From: Tenacibaculum aiptasiae
GTDB lineage: Bacteria > Bacteroidota > Bacteroidia > Flavobacteriales > Flavobacteriaceae
Direction: 5' to 3'
DNA: 64,000 nucleotides
NCBI RefSeq assembly: GCF_008806755.1
Contig: NZ_WAAU01000003.1
Span: forward strand, 326,996 to 390,995
The notes beneath the pieces are model-generated. The model did no database searches and had not been told where the DNA came from. It was given only the letters and a program-made list of their open reading frames with translations. Below, one piece after another: positions 34,119-41,851 of the stretch. The number at the start of each line of letters is the position of its first letter. Position 1 is the stretch's first letter. Position numbers and translations under genes: made by a program.

Positions 34119-35219
34119 ATGAAAACAAAAAATAGAGTAAGAGCAGTAGACTTTGTAAGAGGTTTTAGTGTTCTTATGATGATTCCTGTACACGTTTTAA
34201 TGATTTTTTCAAGTATGGAAACTTGGGAAAATACAGTTACAGGAAATATAGGGCAGTTATTAGAAAGAGGATCTCCTGTATTTCTTATTGTAATGGGAAT
34301 ATCATTTGCATTCTCAAGAAATGCAAACAAAAATGGAATCTTAAAAAAAGCATTAATGATTATTGCTTTAGGATATATTTTAAATTTTTTAAGATTTATC
34401 ATACCAGTTTTATTTTTTGGAGGATTCCCAGAGAGTTTTGTAAAAGCTAGTGGACTCGAATTAAGTAACCTTAGTAGTTTATTAAACTATTTCTTAAAAG
34501 GAGATATGTTTCAGTTAGTAGGAATATCATTGTTCTTAATAGGGCTATCTTTTAAGTTTTTAATAAAAAATAAGGGAGTACTAATTTTTATAGCATTAGT
34601 TATAATGTGGCTTTCCAAAATTGTGAGTGGTATACAATTAGGTATTCCTGGTGTAGATTATATTTTGAATTTAGTTTGGGGTAATAACTTCGATGTGTAC
34701 TTTCCATTATTTCCTTGGCTTTCCTTTATTTTAATGGGATTATACTTAGGATTACGTTATCAAGAAAATCCTGAAAATGCAGATAAATCTTTATTTAGAC
34801 CTATGCTCTATTTAGGTTTAATTTTTCTAGTGATTGGGAAATTACTTTGCGATTATAATTACGAATACCATTTTGGAGATTATTATCATTTAGGTCCAGG
34901 AGGAAGTATGGGATTAATGGGAATTATTTTAGTGCTTTTTTGGGTGTATTATTTAATAGAAAAAGCATTGCCTGAAAATAATTACATAAGCAGATTGTTT
35001 TTTTACTGTAGTAAAAATGTAACTACTTTCTATATGATACAATGGATTTTAATTTATTGGTTGTTAGTATTTCTAGATTTCTCTGCATACAATGAACCAG
35101 TTGTTTTATTAATAATGCTAGGGATTAATGTAGGAACATTTACACTATTGTATCTATTTAACAATTATGTAATTTCTAAAAGAAGTAAAAAAAGAAAAGT
35201 ACTACAACAAGCAGCATAG
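34119..35219 (+). CDS. HGSNAT/DUF1624-like membrane acyltransferase-type protein
   Basis: 366 residues, about ten membrane helices. N-terminus NRVRAVDFVRGFSVLMMIPVHVLMIF carries the R-x-x-x-x-D-x-x-R-G signature and helix-embedded His of the heparan-alpha-glucosaminide acetyltransferase / DUF1624 group. These proteins acylate substrates across the membrane in the cases studied. Cotranscribed with siderophore genes (gaps 13 and 1 base), so it could modify the siderophore or the envelope (inference). Confidence 0.75.
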   Translation: MKTKNRVRAVDFVRGFSVLMMIPVHVLMIFSSMETWENTVTGNIGQLLERGSPVFLIVMGISFAFSRNANKNGILKKALMIIALGYILNFLRFIIPVLFFGGFPESFVKASGLELSNLSSLLNYFLKGDMFQLVGISLFLIGLSFKFLIKNKGVLIFIALVIMWLSKIVSGIQLGIPGVDYILNLVWGNNFDVYFPLFPWLSFILMGLYLGLRYQENPENADKSLFRPMLYLGLIFLVIGKLLCDYNYEYHFGDYYHLGPGGSMGLMGIILVLFWVYYLIEKALPENNYISRLFFYCSKNVTTFYMIQWILIYWLLVFLDFSAYNEPVVLLIMLGINVGTFTLLYLFNNYVISKRSKKRKVLQQAA

Positions 35220-35220
35220 T

Positions 35221-36237
35221 ATGAGAAAGTTATTAGTTATTATAATTGTTTTATTACAATTTACATCCATAGCTCAAACAAAACTAGCTGGAAGTTATGG
35301 TATAGATTCTAAAGTTCAAAAATTTCTGGAAGCAGTACATTCCTATGATGGACCACCATTGCAAGAATTACCATTGGATGTTGGTAGAAATGCTATGGAG
35401 TATATGCAGCAAGATTCAACATTAACATATACAAAAGTAACTTTTACTAAGGAGATTTTTAAAGAAGGAAATAAAGCGGTTAAAGTGATTATTGTAAAGC
35501 CTAAAAAAAGAAGGAAGTTATTGCCTACTTTAATTTATTTCCATGGAGGAGGATGGGTATTCAATAGTTTTGAAACTCACAAAAGATTAATGAGAGATAT
35601 TGCTTTAAAAGCAAATGTAGGAGTTGTTTTTGTTGATTATTCAAGAGCTCCAGAAGTGCAATATCCAGTAGCCAACGAAGAAGGTTATTTAGCTACATTA
35701 TTTGTTTCAAAATATGGAAAAAAATATGGTTTAGACCCTACTAAAATTATAGTAGGAGGAGATAGTGCTGGAGGAAATATGGCAACAGCTGTTGCTATGA
35801 TGGCAAAAGAAAAAGGTGTTCCTAAGTTTAAAGGTCAAATATTATTATACCCAGTAACGGGTACGAATCTGAACACAGGGTCTTACGAACAATTTTCTAA
35901 AGGACACTATTTAACAAGAGATACAATGAAATGGTTTTGGAAAGTGTATGCACCTAAAAAGGAAACACATTTACTTCCAACAGTAGCACCTTTAAGAGCA
36001 AGTTTAGAAGAGCTTAAAAATTTACCTAAAACACTTTTAATCACAGCAGAGTATGATGTGTTAAGGGATGAAGGAGAAGCATATGCAAAAAAATTAAGAA
36101 TGGCTGAGGTACCAGTAATTTCAACAAGATATGGAGGAACTATTCATGATTTTATTGTACTGAACCCTTTGAGAGAAACAGAAGCTTCGAAAGCAGCAGT
36201 AATGCAAATATGTACTTTTTTAAATAATAATTTATAG
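35221..36237 (+). CDS. Secreted alpha/beta hydrolase, HSL-type esterase
   Basis: 338 residues with a signal peptide (MRKLLVIIIVLLQFTSIAQ). Oxyanion motif HGGGW, nucleophile elbow GGDSAGGN, Asp in TAEYDVLRDEG and His in GGTIHDF give a full triad of the hormone-sensitive lipase family. A periplasmic or surface esterase. Within the siderophore gene run; could hydrolyse acyl or ester bonds of a siderophore or lipid (inference). Confidence 0.88.
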   Translation: MRKLLVIIIVLLQFTSIAQTKLAGSYGIDSKVQKFLEAVHSYDGPPLQELPLDVGRNAMEYMQQDSTLTYTKVTFTKEIFKEGNKAVKVIIVKPKKRRKLLPTLIYFHGGGWVFNSFETHKRLMRDIALKANVGVVFVDYSRAPEVQYPVANEEGYLATLFVSKYGKKYGLDPTKIIVGGDSAGGNMATAVAMMAKEKGVPKFKGQILLYPVTGTNLNTGSYEQFSKGHYLTRDTMKWFWKVYAPKKETHLLPTVAPLRASLEELKNLPKTLLITAEYDVLRDEGEAYAKKLRMAEVPVISTRYGGTIHDFIVLNPLRETEASKAAVMQICTFLNNNL

Positions 36238-36239
36238 AA

Positions 36240-37160
36240 ATGGATTTATCATCTATAGAAAAAATAGTAGGGCAGTTAGAGCATATGAGTGTAATAGTAC
36301 TTGCACTTATGTTAGTAGAATGGGGAATCCTTATTTTAACTAATTATGTTGAAAGAAAAAAAGAAGGAGTGGTTAGTATATTATCATATATAGTACAAAG
36401 TATTCCTTACTTTTTATTATCTAAAGTATTCATTGTTGGTACAATGTTTTTGTTATACGAACATAGGTTGTTTGATCTAGGTTTTCAATGGTATGTATGG
36501 ATTATAGCTTATTTATTATATGATTTCACAGTTTTTTTTATTCATTTTTTAGGACACAAAGTTCGTGTTTTATGGTGTATTCATGGAGTGCATCATACAG
36601 CGGAAGATATGAATTTAACTGTAGTTGCTAGAGGTTCCATATTCGATGTGTTTTTTACTCCTTTTAATTTTATATGGTTACCTATTTTAGGGTTTCATCC
36701 ATTAATGATATTCATCATTGAGCCTATTGCACGTTTGTATGCAACTTTAACGCATGTAAATGAAAAAGTTATAGGAAAACAAAAATGGTTAGATAAAATA
36801 TTAATAACACCTTCAGTTCATAGGGTTCACCATGCTAAAAACCATATTTATTTAGATAGAAATTATGGAGAAACATTTAGTATTTGGGATCGCATTTTCA
36901 AAACATTTCAGAAAGAGTTAGATAATGAGAAAATTTCTTATGGAATTATGCACGATACTTTGAATAGTGAGAGTTTTTCAGATGTGCAATTTTTAATGTG
37001 GAAAGAGTTATGGAATGACGTTAAAAAAGCACCAACTTTTTCAGATAAAGTAAAATACATTTTTATGCCACCAGGTTGGAATCATATTGATGGTGGGAAA
37101 AAAGCCAAAGCTTATAGAGATGAGGCTTGGTTAAATAGATGTAAAACAGATGTGTCTTAG
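36240..37160 (+). CDS. Sterol desaturase / fatty acid hydroxylase family protein (paralogue 3)
   Basis: 306 residues, four membrane helices, His clusters HFLGHK, HGVHHTA, and HRVHHAK, and WDRIFKTF near the end, followed by MPPGWNH, which recurs in paralogue 1 (MPPGWSH). Di-iron lipid oxygenase family. Two bases after the esterase. Together with the esterase, the acyltransferase-like protein and the RpfF-like crotonase it suggests lipid or fatty-acid chemistry attached to the siderophore genes. Confidence 0.88.
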   Translation: MDLSSIEKIVGQLEHMSVIVLALMLVEWGILILTNYVERKKEGVVSILSYIVQSIPYFLLSKVFIVGTMFLLYEHRLFDLGFQWYVWIIAYLLYDFTVFFIHFLGHKVRVLWCIHGVHHTAEDMNLTVVARGSIFDVFFTPFNFIWLPILGFHPLMIFIIEPIARLYATLTHVNEKVIGKQKWLDKILITPSVHRVHHAKNHIYLDRNYGETFSIWDRIFKTFQKELDNEKISYGIMHDTLNSESFSDVQFLMWKELWNDVKKAPTFSDKVKYIFMPPGWNHIDGGKKAKAYRDEAWLNRCKTDVS

Positions 37161-37184
37161 AATACATCTTAAAAAAATAGGACA

Positions 37185-38015
37185 ATGATAAAACAATATG
37201 AAAATTTTAAAGTAAACTATTATCCAGAGCATGAGCTTGTGCTTTGGAGTATCAAGTCAGAAGGAGTTCCTAATTTTTCAATCGGTATATTGAGAGAGTT
37301 TAATGAGTTGAAGAAAGACTTAAAAATGATGTTTTCAGACAATGGATACCCCTTAAAATACATTGTGTCTGCATCAACTCATGATGAGGTATATAATATG
37401 GGAGGCGATTTACCTTACTTTTTAAAAAATATAAAATCTCATAATAAAACAGCCTTAGAAGAGTATGCTAATTTGTGTATAGATGCTATTTATAACATTT
37501 ATAATACGTTTGATTTGCCTGTTTTAAGCATTGCTTTGGTTGAAGGAAATGCTTATGGAGGAGGATTTGAATGTGCAATGGCGCATGACATTATATTATC
37601 TCATGAATCAGCAAAGTTTTGCTTACCAGAAAATAAGTTTCATCTCTTTCCAGGGATGGGAGCCTATAGTTTTTTATGTAGAAAATTAAATATAAAAACG
37701 GCTCTAGAAGTTTTAAATACAGGAAATGTATACAAAGCAAAAGAAGTTGAAGAAATGGGGCTGGTAGACAATATTTTTACAAATGAATCAGGAATTGAAG
37801 CTGTAGTTAATTATTTAAATAAATCGAGTTTTAGTTTTAAATACAACCATTATAAATGCATTAAAAGAGTTTTTCCTTTGCAAAAAAATGAACTAGGAGA
37901 TATTACAAATATGTGGGTAGATGCTTGTATGAGTTTAGAAAGTGAAAGTTTACGTAGAATGGAACTTATGATTAACGCTCAGTTAAGAAAATTAAAGCAT
38001 GAATGTAAATCCTAG
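37185..38015 (+). CDS. Crotonase-family protein resembling DSF synthase RpfF
   Basis: 276 residues. It follows RpfF (the Xanthomonas DSF quorum-signal synthase) rather than ordinary enoyl-CoA hydratases: YIVSASTHDEVYNMGGDLPYF, VEGNAYGGGFECAMAHD, LPENKFHLFPGMGAYSFLCRK, EMGLVDNIF, MWVDACMSLESESLRRME. The two catalytic Glu of RpfF (Glu141 and Glu161, as I recall) correspond to Glu129 and Glu149 with the same spacing of 20. RpfF dehydrates 3-hydroxyacyl-ACP and releases a cis-2-unsaturated fatty acid. Last gene of the siderophore run, 24 bases after the sterol-desaturase-like gene. No RpfC-type sensor is in the window. Product unproven. Confidence 0.8.
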   Translation: MIKQYENFKVNYYPEHELVLWSIKSEGVPNFSIGILREFNELKKDLKMMFSDNGYPLKYIVSASTHDEVYNMGGDLPYFLKNIKSHNKTALEEYANLCIDAIYNIYNTFDLPVLSIALVEGNAYGGGFECAMAHDIILSHESAKFCLPENKFHLFPGMGAYSFLCRKLNIKTALEVLNTGNVYKAKEVEEMGLVDNIFTNESGIEAVVNYLNKSSFSFKYNHYKCIKRVFPLQKNELGDITNMWVDACMSLESESLRRMELMINAQLRKLKHECKS

Positions 38016-38016
38016 T

Positions 38017-38985
38017 TTAAGGAATATAAACATGGTTTTTACGAAATTGTTTGGGAGTTATTTTCTCAAACTTTTTAAAAGCAGCAGTAAAATGGGTAGG
38101 ATTTTTATATCCTACCATGTCTGCTATTTCATAAATAGGTTTTTGAGTATGGATTAGAAAGTTTTTAGCCTTACTCATTCTTAACTTTTTAGTGTAATTA
38201 AAAATAGTTTCACCAAACAACTTCTTAAATTCATTTTTTAAAACATTCTGATTTAATAACACCATACGAGCTAGTTGCTCAATAGATATTTGTTTGTGTA
38301 GATTGGTTTGAAGTATGGTTTCTACTCTGTATATTTTCTTTAAAATATTATCTGAATTATAGGTTTTCTTCGCTTGAAAATTTAACTGAAGATGTAATAA
38401 TTCTAATGTTTTAGATTCTAAAAAAATCCTTTTTAGTAATCCTTTTTGAGAATTTGAAAGTATTTCAGAAACAACTTCTTCCATTTTTGAAGTTAGCTGA
38501 TGTGCAAAATTTCGATTAGATTTTTTTAAACTAAGTGTTTTATCGTTTGATAAAAGAACTTGCATTTGATGCTTTTTAATGAAGTCATCATACATCCTAA
38601 TTTTTACTTCTTTGAGAGGTTTGTCTTTATAAAAAATTATCTTTTTACTTTCACAATCGTCGTATAAAAGATAGCTTTCATTTTTTTCAAGAATCAAATC
38701 ACTTTTAAAGTTTGAAGAGCGAATAATTTTTTCACCTTCCATTAAAACAGAGAGTTCTAAAGCACTTAAGTTGTGTTTAGATATAAATAAAAAGTCCTCT
38801 TTAAATTTAGCGCTGATAATATTGATTAATAAGCCGTCAAAAAAGTAGCTTATAATAAAACCTTCGCCATATACAGGATTAATAGTATAGACTGAAGTTT
38901 TAATACCACAGTCTATACTTTTAGATTGAAGTTGCAGTATTTTTTTTAACTGCGATGTTTGGTTGTTGGCTATTAGAATTTCCAT
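38017..38985 (-). CDS. AraC-family transcriptional regulator
   Basis: 322 residues. C-terminal AraC DNA-binding domain (about 220-322) with both HTH units: SIEQLARMVLLNQNVLKNEFKKLFG and IYEIADMVGYKNPTHFTAAFKKFEKITPKQFRK. N-terminal ligand domain of the PchR type, unlike sugar-binding AraC. PchR-like regulators sense ferric siderophores and switch on receptor and biosynthesis genes, which fits a gene between the siderophore run and the receptor cluster. Its stop is one base from the RpfF-like stop (convergent). Confidence 0.88.
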   Translation of the reverse strand: MEILIANNQTSQLKKILQLQSKSIDCGIKTSVYTINPVYGEGFIISYFFDGLLINIISAKFKEDFLFISKHNLSALELSVLMEGEKIIRSSNFKSDLILEKNESYLLYDDCESKKIIFYKDKPLKEVKIRMYDDFIKKHQMQVLLSNDKTLSLKKSNRNFAHQLTSKMEEVVSEILSNSQKGLLKRIFLESKTLELLHLQLNFQAKKTYNSDNILKKIYRVETILQTNLHKQISIEQLARMVLLNQNVLKNEFKKLFGETIFNYTKKLRMSKAKNFLIHTQKPIYEIADMVGYKNPTHFTAAFKKFEKITPKQFRKNHVYIP

Positions 38986-39048
38986 AAACGGGGGACAAAA
39001 GGAAATAGATAATAGGCCTATAAATAATTATAATTAATAAGCCTTTAT

Positions 39049-41118
39049 CTAACTTTTAATCCATTTATTAATATTAATAACTAAAAGAGTACTTGCTATT
39101 GCAACTAGTGTAAGCATAAAGATTTCTGAAACATTACTTGATTCATGCATAATAGCTTCAAAAAAGTGATAAATGTTATAGATAGCAGCAATGCTAGCCC
39201 AAACAATAGAGGCAATTTTGAACCATTTTTTAGAAATTTCTATAGACAATAAAGCAAATAATAAACACATACCTTCAAATAAAATTCGGTATATATGATG
39301 AATCAGAGGAGCTTCACCAGTAGCATCTTTCATTATTAAAGTTTCATTATAGTAAATGTTGAATAATCCATACATATGATGAACAATCCAGCCAATAGCT
39401 AAAAAGATCCATAGAATAATAATTTTTGTTCTTAGAGATAAAGAACCTTGTTGTATAGTCGTGTTTTCCATAATTTTTGGTTTTGTTTGTTGTAATTTAT
39501 TTTTCTCTTCTAATTTTAAAGTCTTAATGTTTTTGTAGTCAATTTTATGTTTGTTAAAAGCACTTTGCTCTTGTATAGATGGCTTTATTTTAAAGTATAT
39601 AAATAGTGCTGTAGCAGATAGAATTATCCATAATAAATCAATGGTTAAAATGTCAAATTGGTTGTTTTTATAAGTATTCCAAATCCAATTGTTTGATTTA
39701 ATTCCGCTAGCAATAGGAACTAAGAATCCTAAAATAGCACCAGTTAGTAAGGTTACTTTATTAGTGAAATAGTTATTGCGTTTAAATCTGAAGAATAGAA
39801 TACAGATGAGCCAAACAATAAAAAACCAGTTGTTTAAGATTGACATCTTTTGAGTTAAATATTCTTGAGGAAGTATTTTAACTATTAAAAAGAATAAAGC
39901 AATTACTGGAAATAAAGAAAGGCAAATAGCCATATAAATATGCCCAACTTTTGCTGTATATAATCGTTGACGTAAAGTCATACTCTTTTTATTACGAGCT
40001 TCAATCCAGATTAATACTCCAGTTATAATTACAAAACAAGTAATTAATGCTAATATGAAATAGATGATCTTAACAGTAACACCACCAAAATTACCAAAAT
40101 GCAAGCGTCCCATTGACAATTGAATGTCGTCAGTATATCTAGCTTCATTAGGGTCTCTATCAACAGTAGTTTTTCCAGTCTCAAAATCATAAATAACATT
40201 TCCAGAACTTAGAAGACGTTCTTTAGAATCTAAGGCTCCTAAAAGAACATATTTCATATTTGTGCCTCCATAATTTTTTATAAGCAAATATTCAGGATTA
40301 AAATTATCCCAGCGATTAGTATTCTTTTCAACAAAATCATTAACACTAGGAAGCTGCCTATCGGTTTTTTGAACCCATTCATATACTTTTCGATCAGGAC
40401 GTAAATCTTCCATCAATTTATCTTGATTTCCATTGTATAAAAAGTTAGCAGGAATTAAAACCAAAATACTTAAACAGAAATAAGCACCAGTAACGGCATA
40501 CATAAATTGAAAAGGCAAGCCAATTACACCTAATGCAGTATGTGCATCTGTCCAAACTCGCTTTAAAGCATTTTTTGGGTTGAATTGATAAAAGTTTGAA
40601 ACAATTTTTTTCCAATGTACTATAACTCCGGTTACAATAGCAAACAAAAAGAATAATGAAATAAAACCAGCCAAATAAACACCTATTACAGGTATTTGTG
40701 TTAAGAAGTGCAAGCGATATAAAAACTCACCTAATCCATATTTTTCGGTGTAAGTAGCAGTTTCACCAGTGTGAATATTTATCGATTCATAGCTTTGATA
40801 TTTTGCTTCTTCAGGAATGTTTACAGTATCCTTAGCAGGAGTAGTTAATACATAAATATTATCGTCTTTATGACCTAAATAAAAACGAATATCTCTACTA
40901 GTTAAATGATGGTTTTCAGAAAGTTTGTTTAATAAAAAATCGTAGTCTATTTTTTCTCTAGCTATATTTTTAGAATGCTTTCCGTTTTCCCATATTTCAA
41001 TTTCATCTTTAAATAAAGCAAAAGCTCCAGCAAAAAAGATAACGTATAAAGCTACGCTAATAACAATACCACTTACTGTATGTGTATTAAAAAATACATT
41101 GTAGTTTCTTTTACTCAT
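39049..41118 (-). CDS. PepSY-type membrane protein with a fused C-terminal membrane domain
   Basis: 689 residues. Residues 1-550 are a PepSY-associated membrane protein (four core helices, e.g. HTVSGIVISVALYVIFFAGAF; HTALGVIGLPFQFMYAVTGAY; GRLHFGNFGG; GHIYMAICLSLFP), a family tied to periplasmic ferric-siderophore reduction. From Met550 (ATG at 39471) a further 140 residues, MENTTIQQGSLSLRTK..., hold four more helices and look like an independent small membrane protein, either fused or separately started. Overlaps the DUF3649-like gene by one base. Confidence 0.85.
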   Translation of the reverse strand: MSKRNYNVFFNTHTVSGIVISVALYVIFFAGAFALFKDEIEIWENGKHSKNIAREKIDYDFLLNKLSENHHLTSRDIRFYLGHKDDNIYVLTTPAKDTVNIPEEAKYQSYESINIHTGETATYTEKYGLGEFLYRLHFLTQIPVIGVYLAGFISLFFLFAIVTGVIVHWKKIVSNFYQFNPKNALKRVWTDAHTALGVIGLPFQFMYAVTGAYFCLSILVLIPANFLYNGNQDKLMEDLRPDRKVYEWVQKTDRQLPSVNDFVEKNTNRWDNFNPEYLLIKNYGGTNMKYVLLGALDSKERLLSSGNVIYDFETGKTTVDRDPNEARYTDDIQLSMGRLHFGNFGGVTVKIIYFILALITCFVIITGVLIWIEARNKKSMTLRQRLYTAKVGHIYMAICLSLFPVIALFFLIVKILPQEYLTQKMSILNNWFFIVWLICILFFRFKRNNYFTNKVTLLTGAILGFLVPIASGIKSNNWIWNTYKNNQFDILTIDLLWIILSATALFIYFKIKPSIQEQSAFNKHKIDYKNIKTLKLEEKNKLQQTKPKIMENTTIQQGSLSLRTKIIILWIFLAIGWIVHHMYGLFNIYYNETLIMKDATGEAPLIHHIYRILFEGMCLLFALLSIEISKKWFKIASIVWASIAAIYNIYHFFEAIMHESSNVSEIFMLTLVAIASTLLVININKWIKS

Positions 41119-41420
41119 TATACAAAAGGGTTTTGTTGATTACCATAATAATAAATCACATAAAGAACTATCGATATAAGAAGATATAGTCCCCATGCTT
41201 TCCATCCATTTTTAAATAGGAAAGGAACAATGAGTAATACACACCAAATTATAAAATGTGTATAAATAGAGGTTATTAAAACTTCTCTTGAGTTCGGTAG
41301 CCATAGAGCCAAACACATATGAAATAAAGCAGTAACAATATACCCTCCAAGAATACCAGAAGATATTTTTGCAAATTGTTGCCAAGGAGAAGATGTTAGA
41401 TGTTTTGGATTTGCAGGCAT
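41118..41420 (-). CDS. DUF3649-like small membrane protein
   Basis: 100 residues, three membrane helices. The segment ISSGILGGYIVTALFHMCLALWLP matches the short DUF3649 signature found in proteins encoded with siderophore receptors, PepSY proteins and DUF3325 proteins. ATG 41420 overlaps nothing upstream (one base between it and the DUF3325-like stop). Likely subunit or helper of the PepSY ferric reductase; role not shown. Confidence 0.72.
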   Translation of the reverse strand: MPANPKHLTSSPWQQFAKISSGILGGYIVTALFHMCLALWLPNSREVLITSIYTHFIIWCVLLIVPFLFKNGWKAWGLYLLISIVLYVIYYYGNQQNPFV

Positions 41421-41421
41421 A

Positions 41422-41751
41422 TTAAAAAATGAATTCGATTAATAAGAGAACAAAAAGAAGAGCAACTAAAGTTTTATAGTTTACAAGCTTTAGTGGAGCT
41501 ATAACAATTAATAAACTCATTATCATTGTTAAAGCTACTAGCCAAAAAAGAATGCCAGAAAATAGTCCAAAATGAACAGCTGCTATTATCAATGTAATTA
41601 AGAAAAAACTTCCACCTCCAATTTTTGATAATTGCTTGTTGCTACGTATCCTTTCTTCTATATAACTATTTGAAACAATAGTTGTTTTTTGTGAAGTATT
41701 GTAAAATAGGTAGCAGCCTAAAAATAGTATGGCTATTAAAATACTTATCAT
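41422..41751 (-). CDS. DUF3325-like small membrane protein
   Basis: 109 residues, three to four membrane helices: MISILIAILFLGCYLFYNTSQ, a basic loop (ERIRSNKQLSKIGGG) and FFLITLIIAAVHFGLFSGILFWLVALTMIMSLLIVI, matching the DUF3325 layout. In proteobacteria this family travels with PepSY and DUF3649 genes beside TonB siderophore receptors; the same trio appears here. Specific function unknown. Confidence 0.7.
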   Translation of the reverse strand: MISILIAILFLGCYLFYNTSQKTTIVSNSYIEERIRSNKQLSKIGGGSFFLITLIIAAVHFGLFSGILFWLVALTMIMSLLIVIAPLKLVNYKTLVALLFVLLLIEFIF

Positions 41752-41851
41752 TATTTATTTTTTAATTACAAAACCCTCAGCCATAAAATGACCAAGAGTT
41801 TTGAAGCATTTATTTAAATAGATTAATTTATACTACACAAAGTGTTTAGTT

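Noticed and set aside
37185..38015. Annotation as a plain enoyl-CoA hydratase of beta-oxidation
   Set aside because: The RpfF-specific segments and lack of other beta-oxidation genes nearby argue for the RpfF-like call.
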